A stretch of 64,000 nt of DNA, from assembly GCA_003202005.1 (NCBI GenBank), contig QJJF01000002.1:682001-746000 (forward strand), read 5' to 3'. The notes below the pieces were generated by a model that saw only the letters and a list, made by a program, of their open reading frames with translations, did not search any database and was not told the origin of the DNA. A program made the translations under genes and the position numbers. Positions 40,049-50,278 of this stretch are shown here, piece by piece; within the stretch, counting starts at the first letter, position 1, and every line of letters begins with the position of its first letter. This stretch comes from Williamsia faeni. GTDB lineage: Bacteria > Actinomycetota > Actinomycetes > Mycobacteriales > Mycobacteriaceae.

Positions 40049-40480
40049 TCAGCCTTCGGTGATGTTCTGGAGCCGGACCCGCCCCTGCGCGATCAGCTTG
40101 CCGTTCTCGTCGGCGATGTCCACTTCCCACAACTGCTGGCGCCGGCCCCGGTGGATGGGCTTCGACCGCGCGACCATCTCACCGGTTGTGACCGCACGCA
40201 AGAAGTCGGTGCTGTTGTTGACGCCGACGACGTGGCCCTGCGCGGAGACATTCGCATTGAGCCACACCTGACCCGACATGCTCGCCACGGATTCGATGAC
40301 AGCGCAATAGACACCACCGTGGACGATGCCGAACGGCTGCAGCAGCTTGTCGGTGATCGTGAACTTCGCCGAGACGCCGTCCGTGGTCGCCGCGTCGTAG
40401 GACAGACCGATTTCCGAATCGAACCCTCGGGCCGTCCAGGTAGTCGGATCAAACGAGCTGAAATCGGTTGACTCGGTCAC
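40049..40480 (-). CDS. PaaI-family hotdog thioesterase
   Basis: 143 residues from the GTG at 40480, with GAGGAGG eight bases upstream; the frame reaching 40624 crosses a strong hairpin and is unlikely to be translated. FGIVHGGVYCAVIESVASM is the HGG catalytic motif, and NSTDFLRAVTTGEMVARS the substrate-binding strand. It fits the position and family of M. tuberculosis Rv1847, which lies between urease and blaI. Expected to hydrolyse small acyl- or aryl-CoA esters. Confidence 0.88.
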   Translation of the reverse strand: MTESTDFSSFDPTTWTARGFDSEIGLSYDAATTDGVSAKFTITDKLLQPFGIVHGGVYCAVIESVASMSGQVWLNANVSAQGHVVGVNNSTDFLRAVTTGEMVARSKPIHRGRRQQLWEVDIADENGKLIAQGRVRLQNITEG

Positions 40481-40613
40481 CGACAGGCCTCCTCTACGAC
40501 GGGCCACACTTCGACGACGTGGCGTTGCAGCCAGTTTGTCAAAGTTTGGGTTCGGCCGTGCCGGAGGGTTCTTCGCCCGGATCGAGTCGCGCAGATCATG
40601 CCCGGAAAACTCA

Positions 40614-40642
40614 GCAGGCCCCACCTGGAAGGTGGGGCCTGC
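40614..40642. other. Perfect 12-bp hairpin in the thioesterase-blaI spacer
   Basis: GCAGGCCCCACC, a five-base loop, then the exact complement GGTGGGGCCTGC. No T-tract follows on either strand. It lies in the 5' leader of the thioesterase gene and before the blaI promoter, so it could be a factor-independent terminator without a U-run (common in actinobacteria) or a leader structure. Confidence 0.6.
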
Positions 40643-40705
40643 CGTGGCGTGGACCGGGGGTCTCTGCAGCCCTCAGGACTCTCGCGCGGTCCTCGTACTA
40701 AGAAT

Positions 40706-40724
40706 GTAGGCTAGCCTTACCATG
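40706..40724 (+). promoter_or_regulatory. DtxR/IdeR-type iron box upstream of blaI
   Basis: GTAGGCTAGCCTTACCATG matches the 19-bp consensus TTAGGTTAGCCTAACCTAA at 13 positions, 13 of them within the central 15. It holds a perfect 10-bp palindrome AGGCTAGCCT. A possible -10 (TAAGAAT) lies just upstream, so an iron-loaded repressor bound here would cover the promoter. The nearest gene on this strand is blaI, 67 bp downstream. Confidence 0.5.
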
Positions 40725-40791
40725 GTGTCAACCGTCACGGAGAAAAATATTCACGATGCGCGTTGAGCTACTTGATGAGAAGAAAAGTAAA

Positions 40792-41208
40792 GTGAGAAGA
40801 ATGAACGGCTTGGGTGAACTCGAGCGCGTCGTGATGGACAACCTTTGGTCCTCCGACGAGCCTCAAACGGTGCGGCAAGTACACGCCGCGGTCTCTGCCA
40901 ACCGCGAGCTGGCCTACACGACGGTGATGACCGTGCTGCAGCGTCTGGCCAAGAAGCATCTGGTCACGCAAATTCGGGACGATCGCGCGCACCGCTACTC
41001 CGCGACGCATCCACGAGAGCACCTCGTTGCCAGCTTGATGGTCGATGCGCTCAGCGAAGCCGACGAAGCAGGGTCACGGCAGGCGGCACTTGTATCCTTT
41101 GTGGGACGAGTCGGCGCCGACGAAGCAGCGGCTTTGCGACGCGCCCTCGATGAACTGGAATCGGCTCGTGGAACCACCCGCGAGCCTCACCGCATCAATG
41201 AGCCTTAG
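40792..41208 (+). CDS. blaI: BlaI/MecI-family winged-helix repressor
   Basis: 138 residues from GTG 40792 (GAGAAG nine bases before); ATG 40756 and ATG 40801 are alternatives. The N-terminal winged helix has GLGELERVVMDNLW, QTVRQVHAAVSANRELAYTT and VMTVLQRLAKKHLV. The C-terminal half is the helical dimer domain with SRQAALVSFVGRVGADEAAA. It closely resembles mycobacterial BlaI (Rv1846c), which responds to beta-lactams. It is paired, 12 bases apart, with the M56 protease expected to act in the same response. Confidence 0.9.
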   Translation: MRRMNGLGELERVVMDNLWSSDEPQTVRQVHAAVSANRELAYTTVMTVLQRLAKKHLVTQIRDDRAHRYSATHPREHLVASLMVDALSEADEAGSRQAALVSFVGRVGADEAAALRRALDELESARGTTREPHRINEP

Positions 41209-41220
41209 GAACACCTTGCC

Positions 41221-42168
41221 GTGACCGCGTTTGTGTTCGGGATCGTCGCTGTGATCCTGGTATGGCCGGCCCCGAGCTGGTTGGCCAGTGCCCAGTGGCC
41301 ACTTCGGGCACCCCGCGCCGCCATGGCCCTGTGGCAATCGATCGCTCTCGCGGCCGTGCTGTCGGCGTTCAGCTGCGGGCTGTCCATCGCCTCCAACATG
41401 CTGACCCTCGACGAACAGGGTCGCCCCGTCGCCAACCCGCTCGAAGAAGTGGCCACCCTGGGCATCGTGCGTTGGACCGCGTACACCACGGTCTTCCTGC
41501 TGACCCTCTTTGTCGGTGCTCGCCTCATCTACAGCGTGGTTCGCGTCTCAATGCGCACCCGGGCCCGCCGGTCGGCCCATCGTCAGCTGGTCGACCTCCT
41601 CGACCGGATGGACAGGTCCGCGCCCGACAGCCCGCTGAGCGCCCGCGATGTCCGCATGCTCGAGGTCGATCAGCCGATGGCCTACTGTTTGCCCGGCCTC
41701 CGTCAGCGAGTTGTGCTGAGTGAGGGCACCGTGGCACGTCTGACCCGTGACGAGCTCGAAGCCGTCATCAGTCATGAACGTGCACATCTGCGAGCCCGCC
41801 ATGACCTGATCCTCGAAGCGTTCATCGCCGTCCACGACGCATTCCCACGGTTTGTCCGCAGCCGGTCGGCCCTGGGTGCGGTGCAACTGCTGGTGGAGTT
41901 GCTCGCCGACGACACCGCCATCCGAACCAGCGGCCGAACCCACCTCGGCCGGGCACTCGTCGCCTGCGCAGATTCCGTAGCTCCCAGGGGTGCCATGGCA
42001 ATCGGTGGGCCGAGCACACTCGCGCGGGTCAAACGCCTCTCGGACACCCGACCGACGATGCTGATCTCGACACTGGCCTATACCGCCGCCGCCGCGATCC
42101 TGGTCATCCCGACCCTCGCCGTCGCAATCCCCTGGCTCAACGAACTCCATCGCCTGATCAGCACCTGA
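41221..42168 (+). CDS. M56-family membrane metallopeptidase (BlaR1-like protease)
   Basis: A 315-residue protein with membrane segments near residues 2-20, 36-55, 84-105 and 285-305. The zinc motif is VISHERAHLRARHDL (HExxH form HERAH). It lacks the beta-lactam sensor domain of true BlaR1, as does Rv1845c. It probably cleaves a membrane or repressor target, BlaI being the obvious candidate from operon structure. Confidence 0.85.
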   Translation: MTAFVFGIVAVILVWPAPSWLASAQWPLRAPRAAMALWQSIALAAVLSAFSCGLSIASNMLTLDEQGRPVANPLEEVATLGIVRWTAYTTVFLLTLFVGARLIYSVVRVSMRTRARRSAHRQLVDLLDRMDRSAPDSPLSARDVRMLEVDQPMAYCLPGLRQRVVLSEGTVARLTRDELEAVISHERAHLRARHDLILEAFIAVHDAFPRFVRSRSALGAVQLLVELLADDTAIRTSGRTHLGRALVACADSVAPRGAMAIGGPSTLARVKRLSDTRPTMLISTLAYTAAAAILVIPTLAVAIPWLNELHRLIST

Positions 42169-42217
42169 CACCGACCTCCGAACTTCGTCATCTCTACCCA
42201 CGTCATATGGTGTAGCA

Positions 42218-43660
42218 ATGACTGATTCAGCTGCTCGCGCCCAGATCGGAGTCACCGGACTTGCGGTGATGGGTTCCAACATCGCCCGCAACTTCGCCCG
42301 TCACGGTCACACCGTGGCCCTACACAACCGCAGCATCGCGAAAACCGATGCGCTCGTCGAGAAGTACGGCACCGAAGGTGATTTCGTCCGCACCGAGACG
42401 ATGGCCGAGTTCGTCGGCGCGCTGCAGAAGCCGCGCCGCGTGCTGATCATGGTCAAGGCCGGCGACCCCACCGACGCCGTGATCGAAGAACTCGCCGACC
42501 TGATGGAAACCGGCGACATCATCATCGATGGTGGTAACTCGCTCTACACCGACACCATCCGACGCGAAGCCGCCATGTCCAAGCGCGGCCTGAACTTCGT
42601 CGGCGCCGGCATCTCCGGTGGCGAAGAAGGCGCGCTCAACGGCCCGTCCATCATGCCGGGCGGACCGGTCGAGTCGTACAAGTCGCTCGGACCGCTCCTC
42701 GAATCGATCTCCGCACACGTCGACGGCGAACCCTGCTGTACCCACATCGGACCCGACGGCTCGGGCCACTTCGTCAAGATGGTCCACAACGGCATCGAAT
42801 ACGCCGACATGCAGCTCATCGGCGAGGCCTACGACCTCATGCGCAAAGCGCTCGACATGCCGGTCAGCGAGATCGCCGACGTCTTCCGCGAGTGGAACTC
42901 CGGCGACCTCGACAGCTACCTCGTCGAGATCACCGCAGAAGTGCTCAGCCAGGTCGATGCCGAAACCGGCAAACCGCTGGTCGACGTCATCGTCGACGCC
43001 GCCGGTCAGAAGGGCACCGGCCGCTGGACCGTGAAGTCGGCACTCGATCTGGGTATCCCGACCACCGGTATCGCCGAGGCCGTCTTCGCCCGCGCCCTGT
43101 CCAGCGCGACCGACCAGCGCAAGCAGGCGCAGGGACTGGCCTCGGGAACCCTCGCCGCCTCCCCCACCGACAAGACCAAGTTCGTCGACGCCATCAACAA
43201 GGCGCTCTACGCCTCCAAGGTTGTCGCCTACGCCCAGGGGTTCGATCAGATCGCCGCGGGCAGCAACGAATACGGCTGGAACGTTCACCCAGGCGACCTC
43301 GCCACCATCTGGCGCGGCGGCTGCATCATCCGGGCCAAGTTCCTCAACCGCATCCGCGAGGCCTACGCCGAGAACCCCGAGCTCCCCAGCCTGCTGCTGG
43401 CCCCGTATTTCCGCGCCGCCGTCGAGAACGCCGTCGACAGCTGGCGTGAGGTCGTCGCCACCGCGACCACCATGGGCATCCCCGTCCCGGCCTTCTCCTC
43501 GTCGCTGTCGTACTACGACGCCCTGCGCGCCGAGCGACTGCCCGCCGCCCTGACCCAGGGACTGCGCGACTTCTTCGGTGCGCACACCTACCAGCGCGTC
43601 GACAAAGAAGGTGCTTTCCACACCCTCTGGAGCGAAGGCCGCACCGAAGTCCAGGCCTGA
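42218..43660 (+). CDS. gnd: 6-phosphogluconate dehydrogenase, decarboxylating
   Basis: 480 residues, normal for the long NADP-type enzyme. The NADP motif is GVTGLAVMGSNIARNFARHG, IIDGGNSLYTDT is the conserved substrate loop, GAGISGGEEGALNGPSIMPGG the signature, and HFVKMVHNGIEYADMQLI carries the catalytic Lys. It converts 6-phosphogluconate to ribulose 5-phosphate with CO2 and NADPH in the pentose phosphate pathway. Matches Gnd1 (Rv1844c) in position. Confidence 0.96.
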   Translation: MTDSAARAQIGVTGLAVMGSNIARNFARHGHTVALHNRSIAKTDALVEKYGTEGDFVRTETMAEFVGALQKPRRVLIMVKAGDPTDAVIEELADLMETGDIIIDGGNSLYTDTIRREAAMSKRGLNFVGAGISGGEEGALNGPSIMPGGPVESYKSLGPLLESISAHVDGEPCCTHIGPDGSGHFVKMVHNGIEYADMQLIGEAYDLMRKALDMPVSEIADVFREWNSGDLDSYLVEITAEVLSQVDAETGKPLVDVIVDAAGQKGTGRWTVKSALDLGIPTTGIAEAVFARALSSATDQRKQAQGLASGTLAASPTDKTKFVDAINKALYASKVVAYAQGFDQIAAGSNEYGWNVHPGDLATIWRGGCIIRAKFLNRIREAYAENPELPSLLLAPYFRAAVENAVDSWREVVATATTMGIPVPAFSSSLSYYDALRAERLPAALTQGLRDFFGAHTYQRVDKEGAFHTLWSEGRTEVQA

Positions 43661-43705
43661 CCTTCCACCCGCGGAATGCGCCTTGCGCCAATGCCCGCTT
43701 CTGCG

Positions 43706-43741
43706 AAGACGCTCCACAAGAACTTTGTGGAGCGTCTTTCG
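43706..43741 (+). terminator. Intrinsic terminator after gnd
   Basis: AAGACGCTCCACAA, a five-base loop, then TTGTGGAGCGTCTT and a short T-containing tail (TCGTATT). The 14-bp perfect stem is 46 bp after the gnd stop and before the guaB1 GTG. Confidence 0.8.
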
Positions 43742-43775
43742 TATTGGGTGGCGCGTTTGCCGTTTTGTCTCCTGA

Positions 43776-45245
<1,470 letters not shown>

Positions 45246-45361
45246 CCCGATACGATCGACCCAACATCCCAGGCGACATCCCCTCGCCTGATTCCCCTGA
45301 ACATGGAGGCTGGATTGGTGCCCATGGCACCTCAAGACGTCACCCACCGTGGTGATCGTTG

Positions 45362-46753
45362 ATGCAAGCACTGATTCTGATCGGCAGTCTGCTCGGCTTC
45401 ATCGCCCTCACATTGGGCACCGCGCTATTTGTCGCGGCCGAATTCTCTCTCACGGCGCTCGAACGGTCCACCGTCGAGAACGACGTCCGGACCAGGGACG
45501 ATATTCGTTCACACCAGGTCAGCAAGGCCCACAAAACACTGTCGTTCCAGCTCTCGGGTGCTCAGCTCGGAATCACCATCACGACCCTGGTCACCGGCTA
45601 CATCGCCGAACCGGTGCTGGCGCAGCTGTTCGAGCCGATGTTTGACGCCCTCGGTGTCCCCGACAGCGCAGCCTCGGCGATCTCATTGATCCTCGCGCTG
45701 GTCATCGCCACGTCGCTGTCGATGGTGCTCGGTGAGCTCATCCCCAAGAACCTGGCGATCTCCAAACCGCTTCCGACCGCACGCGCCACCGCCGGAACCA
45801 TGAGCATGTTCTCGGCGACGTTCCGATGGCTGATCAACGCCCTCAACGGCACCGCCAACTGGGTGGTCCGTCGAATGGGTGTCGAGCCCGCCGAAGAATT
45901 GCGGTCGGCGCGATCACCCCAGGAACTCGGATCTCTGGTGCGCAATTCCGCACGTCAGGGAGCGCTCGACCCGGGGACCGCGGCACTGGTGGATCGATCG
46001 TTGCAGTTCGGGACACTCACGGCGGAAGACCTGATGACGCCACGCGTCACCGTCGAATCCCTCGACATCCACGACACCGTCCGCGATCTGATCCTGGCGT
46101 CGTCGCGGACGGGCTACTCCCGGTTCCCGGTTCTCGACGGCGGCGACCTCGACAACATCAGCGGTGTCGTCCACGTCAAGCAGGCGTTCACCGTCCCGAT
46201 GTCGCAGCGCAGCACCACCGAACTGCACACACTCGCCCGCTCGGTCTCGGTGGTCCCGGCCAGCCTCGACGGTGATGCGCTGATGGAACAGATCCGCGCC
46301 GACGGCCTACAGGTTGTCGTGGTCGTCGACGAGTACGGCGGCACTGCCGGGATCGTCACCACCGAGGACCTCATCGAGGAGATCGTCGGCGATGTCACCG
46401 ACGAACACGATGACGAACAGGCCGACGTCCAGCAAGACGGCGACGGTTACCTCCTCAACGGGTTGCTGCGTATCGACGAACTCCTCGAGGCGATCGGCTA
46501 TCGCGCCCCCGAGGGCCAATACGACACCCTTGGTGGTCTCCTGATGTTCGAACTCGGCCGGATCGCCCGCGAAGGCGACATCGTCGATCTGCCGGTCCGC
46601 TATTCCGGTGCCGACGACGAGGACGACTCCTCCGACGACGTGCCCGAACAACGTTGGCGTGCCCGGGTGGTTCGGATGGACGGACGCCGGATCGACGCCG
46701 TGGCCCTGATTCCGCAACCCGGGTCCGAAGTCGCGGAGGCCACCGATGGGTGA
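45362..46753 (+). CDS. CNNM/HlyC-CorC family membrane protein with CBS pair
   Basis: 463 residues. The DUF21/CNNM membrane domain (ALTLGTALFVAAEFSLTALE, GITITTLVTGYIAEPV, LVIATSLSMVLGELIPKNLA) is followed by a tandem CBS pair (EDLMTPRVTVESLDIHDTV; DGLQVVVVVDEYGGTAGIVT) and a C-terminal CorC/HlyC domain (GYLLNGLLRIDELLEAIG). The family is implicated in Mg2+ or Co2+ export and tolerance. Corresponds to Rv1842c. A TTG one codon earlier is possible. Its end overlaps the next start by eight bases. Confidence 0.9.
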   Translation: MQALILIGSLLGFIALTLGTALFVAAEFSLTALERSTVENDVRTRDDIRSHQVSKAHKTLSFQLSGAQLGITITTLVTGYIAEPVLAQLFEPMFDALGVPDSAASAISLILALVIATSLSMVLGELIPKNLAISKPLPTARATAGTMSMFSATFRWLINALNGTANWVVRRMGVEPAEELRSARSPQELGSLVRNSARQGALDPGTAALVDRSLQFGTLTAEDLMTPRVTVESLDIHDTVRDLILASSRTGYSRFPVLDGGDLDNISGVVHVKQAFTVPMSQRSTTELHTLARSVSVVPASLDGDALMEQIRADGLQVVVVVDEYGGTAGIVTTEDLIEEIVGDVTDEHDDEQADVQQDGDGYLLNGLLRIDELLEAIGYRAPEGQYDTLGGLLMFELGRIAREGDIVDLPVRYSGADDEDDSSDDVPEQRWRARVVRMDGRRIDAVALIPQPGSEVAEATDG

Positions 46754-47822
46754 CCTGTGGGGCGTGGTGCTCGCGGTGTTGTTGCTCGCCGGCAACGCTT
46801 TTTTCGTCGCCGCCGAGTTCTCCCTGATCTCGGCTCGCCGCGACCGTCTGGAAGCTCTGGAACACCAGGGCAAGCGCCGGGCCCGCACGGTCATCGAGGC
46901 CGGCGAGCACCTATCGCTGATGCTGGCCGCGGCGCAGCTCGGCATCACCATCTGTTCGATCCTGCTCGGCCGGGTCGGCGAACCGGCGATCGCCCACCTG
47001 ATCGAGAAGCCGCTGGAACTCGCGCACGTCCCCCACGAACTGCTGCATCCGATCTCGTTTACCCTGGCGCTGTCGCTGGTCGTGGTGCTCCACATCCTGC
47101 TCGGCGAGATGGTCCCCAAGAATCTCGCGCTGGCCGGCCCGGAGCGATCCGCCATGCTCCTGGTCCCGACACATCTCCTGTTCATCAAGCTCGCGCGGCC
47201 GGTGATCGCGTTCTACAACTTGATGGCCAATCTGTCGTTGCGACTGCTGCGGGTCGAACCGAAAGACGAACTCGACTCGACGGTCTCGGCCAATGAACTC
47301 GCGCAGATGCTCGGCGAATCCCGGCGCGAAGGCCTGATCGACGAAGAGGAACACACGCGCCTCACCCGTGCCCTCCAGACATCGGGCCGGACCGTGCTCG
47401 AGGTCGCGATACCGCTCACCGCGCTCCGCAGCGTCCAGGTCACCGCCGACCCGGTGACCGGCCGCGTCGGCCCGACTCTCGGTTCGATCGAGCAGGCCGT
47501 CATCGACACCGGGTTCAGTCGTTATCCGGTCCGTGGCACCGATGGCACCTACACCGGGTATCTGCATCTGAAGGACGTTCTCGACGAGATCCTCGACGAG
47601 GCCGTGGGACCCGACAGCATCATCGGTGTCGACAAGATCCACCCGCTACCCGTCCTCGCCGACACCACAGCGCTCGACGAGGCCACCAACGCCATGCGCC
47701 GCACCAGCTCGCACCTGGCCGCGGTGGTCGACGTCAACGGCCGCACGGTTGCCGTGGTTGCGCTCGAAGACCTCGTCGAGGAGTTCGTGGGGACGGTGCG
47801 CGACGAAACCCACCGCGTATGA
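46746..47822 (+). CDS. CNNM/HlyC-CorC family membrane protein, shorter paralogue
   Basis: 358 residues with the same membrane domain (GNAFFVAAEFSLISARRDRL, GITICSILLGRVGEP, HILLGEMVPKNLALAGPE) and a CBS pair, but no C-terminal CorC domain. Probably pairs with the longer upstream protein, as Rv1841c does with Rv1842c. Its last codon and stop overlap the start of the split downstream gene by four bases, so the three genes form one translationally coupled operon. Confidence 0.88.
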   Translation: MGDLWGVVLAVLLLAGNAFFVAAEFSLISARRDRLEALEHQGKRRARTVIEAGEHLSLMLAAAQLGITICSILLGRVGEPAIAHLIEKPLELAHVPHELLHPISFTLALSLVVVLHILLGEMVPKNLALAGPERSAMLLVPTHLLFIKLARPVIAFYNLMANLSLRLLRVEPKDELDSTVSANELAQMLGESRREGLIDEEEHTRLTRALQTSGRTVLEVAIPLTALRSVQVTADPVTGRVGPTLGSIEQAVIDTGFSRYPVRGTDGTYTGYLHLKDVLDEILDEAVGPDSIIGVDKIHPLPVLADTTALDEATNAMRRTSSHLAAVVDVNGRTVAVVALEDLVEEFVGTVRDETHRV

Positions 47823-48523
47823 CGTCCCACGGTGCGCTCGTGGACCGACTGGTCGAGTCGGAGTGGCAGGGCGCGGCGGCTGAGCATCGCCGGCGGATCG
47901 ATGAACTCCTGCAACGCCATCCGCCGCGGTTCACCCACCCCGATGCCGGTGATGTGGTGCATCCGGTGTGGGGTTTCCTGTTCACCTACTACAGCTTTCG
48001 GCCGGCGCAGCTGCGGCGCTGGCATCCCGGGTACGGGGTCGGATTACAGGGTGCGGCCGCCCGGCGCTATCTCGACTACCGGGGATATGTTCGCAGCGGT
48101 CAACTGGTGACCGTCGGCCGCGACCACCTCGACAAACGCCGCGACACCCTCGACTACATCATCGATCTGCTCGAGGCCACGGCGGGCCGGCCTCCTCGAC
48201 TGAACTGTTTCGGCATGCATGAGTGGGCGATGGTCTATCAGGCATCACCCGAGCAGATTCGTCACGCCGGTGTCCCATTGCGACTGAGCCCCGCCGAGAC
48301 CGACGACGTGGTCCGGTCCCAGCCACCGCGCTGCACCCACTTCGATGCCTTCCGGTTCTTCACTCAGCCGGCGCGGCCGTTGAATCTCACCGTGCTGGAT
48401 CGCGATTCGCAGCCGGAGTTCGAACAACCGGGCTGCTTGCACGCCGGCATGGATCTGCACAAGCTGCTAGGGGGTATCCATTCCCCCAGTTCAGAGCCTG
48501 TTTCGGCGGAGAGTGCCGCGTGA
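47819..48523 (+). CDS. Host gene 5' part fused to element sequence (target gene, truncated)
   Basis: A 234-residue chimera. Codons 1-212 are host sequence of a conserved actinobacterial protein commonly labelled 3-methyladenine DNA glycosylase: FLFTYYSFRPAQLRRWHPG, CFGMHEWAMVYQ, CTHFDAFRFFT and EQPGCLHAGMD. The last 22 residues (LHKLLGGIHSPSSEPVSAES and two more) come from the element. The family's C-terminal third, which begins LYKWAYKLAP, lies at 63126. Without it the protein is probably inactive. Its TGA overlaps the GTG of the element's own full-length homologue. The glycosylase label is a database habit; the biochemical function is not proven by anything visible. Confidence 0.85.
   Translation: MTSHGALVDRLVESEWQGAAAEHRRRIDELLQRHPPRFTHPDAGDVVHPVWGFLFTYYSFRPAQLRRWHPGYGVGLQGAAARRYLDYRGYVRSGQLVTVGRDHLDKRRDTLDYIIDLLEATAGRPPRLNCFGMHEWAMVYQASPEQIRHAGVPLRLSPAETDDVVRSQPPRCTHFDAFRFFTQPARPLNLTVLDRDSQPEFEQPGCLHAGMDLHKLLGGIHSPSSEPVSAESAA
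48440..48475 (+). other. attL
   Basis: Host sequence ending GCATGGAT is followed by the core CT and element sequence GCACAAGCTGCTAGG. CT is preferred over the shared ACAA because it restores the family-typical MDLYKWAYKL when the ends are joined. It also centres an AGC/GCT inverted pair, AGC seven bases left and GCT seven bases right of the core, in the reconstructed attP. Confidence 0.65.
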
Positions 48524-49383
48524 GCACGATCCTGTCGGCGACCGATTGGCGCGCACGTCGCGCCCGTCACCGCGACCGAGTGGCGGGGGCACTCGGCCCT
48601 TATCTCGACCGCAAGCAGCGAGGCGAGGCGCACCCCGTCATCGACTTCCTGTTCACCTACTACAACCACCGCCCGGCGCAGCTGGAGCGATGGCATCCGG
48701 GGTTCGGGGTGACGCTCTCCGAGGCCGACGAGTACGCCGCCAATCGTGGGTACCGCCGCACCGCTCACGGGGTCTCGGTTGACCCGGCCTTCCTCTCGCG
48801 CCGCCGCGAGACGGTGGCGTGGACCGCCGATCTGTTGGCTGCGACGGCCGCCCGACCAGCGCAACTCGGGTGCTTCGGGCTGCACGAGTGGGCGATGGTC
48901 TACCGGACGGATCGCCCCCGCCATGACGTACCCCTGCGGCTCGGCCCGGCGGGCACCGACGCTGTGGTCGAGGCGCTGCCGCTCCGCTGCACCCACTACG
49001 ACGCCTTCCGGTTCTTCACCGCCGCCGCCGCACCCCGCAACGTCGAGCCGCTGACCCGGGCGGACCAAATCGACCGGGAGCAGCCGGGCTGTGTCCACGC
49101 GACGATGGACCTCTATCGCGCCGCTTTCAAGCTCGCTCCCCTGCTGGATTCGCAGTTGACGTTCGAGTGTTTCGCGCTCGCGCTGGACGCCCGCGAGCTG
49201 GACATGCGCGCCAGCCCGTATGACCTGTCGGCGCTGGGCTACTCCCCCGTGCCCATCGAAACGCCCGCCGGTCGCGCCGAGTACGTGCGCCAACAGACAG
49301 CACTCGCGCAGCGGGGCACCGAATTGCGGGCGGCACTGCTGCAGAGGTGCAGCGCCCTGCTAGCGGCCGATACCGCCGATTAA
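48520..49383 (+). CDS. Element-borne full-length homologue of the disrupted host gene
   Basis: 287 residues, GTG start overlapping the TGA of the truncated host gene (GTGA), so it is read from the host operon and translationally coupled to it. All family motifs are present: FLFTYYNHRPAQLERWHPG, CFGLHEWAMVYR, CTHYDAFRFFT, EQPGCVHATMDLYRAAFKLA and ELDMRASPYDLSALGYSPV. Between VxxFLFTYY and WHPGxGVxL it matches the host copy at 20 of 27 residues, so it is a homologue and not a recent duplicate. At the position of the attB site it reads DLYRAAFKL instead of DLYKWAYKL, with a different nucleotide sequence. It presumably replaces the lost function. Confidence 0.85.
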   Translation: MSTILSATDWRARRARHRDRVAGALGPYLDRKQRGEAHPVIDFLFTYYNHRPAQLERWHPGFGVTLSEADEYAANRGYRRTAHGVSVDPAFLSRRRETVAWTADLLAATAARPAQLGCFGLHEWAMVYRTDRPRHDVPLRLGPAGTDAVVEALPLRCTHYDAFRFFTAAAAPRNVEPLTRADQIDREQPGCVHATMDLYRAAFKLAPLLDSQLTFECFALALDARELDMRASPYDLSALGYSPVPIETPAGRAEYVRQQTALAQRGTELRAALLQRCSALLAADTAD

Positions 49384-49416
49384 GCGCAGCACACCTAACG
49401 CCGCCCGGTCACGGGG

Positions 49417-50064
49417 TCACATCCCGGTTCCGGTGTTGTGATCCCACAAGGTCATGTCGGCGATGAGCCGGTCGGCGGGCTGCGCAGTCACCCAGAGCTC
49501 GGCTGTGTCGGCTGCGGAGGGGTCGGTCGCGATTTGCTCGGCAACCTCTGCGGCAAGCGGCGCGAGGCGGGTTGCCCATAGCCGATTGCGCAGGGCCTCA
49601 ACGAACGCCGCAAACTCGCGGACGAACTCGTCGTCGTCGGGTGGGCCGATCGACGAACTCACTCGCAGATGCAGTGCGATCACTGGTTGCGCCCCGCCGC
49701 GCCCCGCGAACTGCGCGGTCAGCTCGACGTCTTCGAACTCCGCATCACGGCGGTGCGCGACGTGGCCGTGTCGCCAATCCATGATCCGCTCGTGCAAGGC
49801 GAGGACGTCAGCACCGCCGACGTCGCGCAGCAGTGCATCGAAGTCGACGTTGCGCTTCCGCATACTCATTGCCATCCGGCCATAAGCGACGACCGCCGCC
49901 TCCCACAGCGCCCGGCGTAGGAAGCCGTTTTCGAGGTCGTTTGCCAGCTCGCGTCTCTTTTTCAAGGCCATGTCGGTTTGCAAGAGGTCGGACCAAACCG
50001 ACGCCCAACGGGTCAGGGAGACCACGGCACCGCCATCCGGGCTGGTGCGAAAGTCGCCGCTCAT
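49417..50064 (-). CDS. Hypothetical protein with HEPN-like RxxxxxH motif
   Basis: 215 residues, helical. The segment LHERIMDWRHGHVAHRRDAE has an Arg, five residues, then His, the Rx4-6H spacing of HEPN RNases, in the context (helix, RHGHVAHR) seen in AbiV-like and related proteins. No other domain is recognised. The gene lies at the element edge, divergent from a surface-protein gene and convergent with the replacement gene, the usual place for satellite cargo. Antiphage or toxin function is inference. Confidence 0.45.
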   Translation of the reverse strand: MSGDFRTSPDGGAVVSLTRWASVWSDLLQTDMALKKRRELANDLENGFLRRALWEAAVVAYGRMAMSMRKRNVDFDALLRDVGGADVLALHERIMDWRHGHVAHRRDAEFEDVELTAQFAGRGGAQPVIALHLRVSSSIGPPDDDEFVREFAAFVEALRNRLWATRLAPLAAEVAEQIATDPSAADTAELWVTAQPADRLIADMTLWDHNTGTGM

Positions 50065-50278
50065 TTGCCGGTTGTAAGTTCAGAAGTAAAGGCCGCCACA
50101 TCCACCCGACGATTGAACAGTCTGCCCATCCGATTACCGGCTCGACGCGCCGCAGCGGCGCTCGTTTCGCTTACCGTTGTTCGTTTTAGCGTGCAAAGTC
50201 AAAAGCACTGTGCGAGAGTTCACTTTTAGTTAATCCGTACACAGTTCAGTCAACGAGTCTGTAGAAGGATCAATTCAT

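Noticed and set aside
48458-48463. ACAA shared by both element ends as the crossover core
   Set aside because: Joining there gives DLHKW instead of the family-typical DLYKW; the CT dinucleotide restores the conserved residue and centres the inverted AGC/GCT pair.
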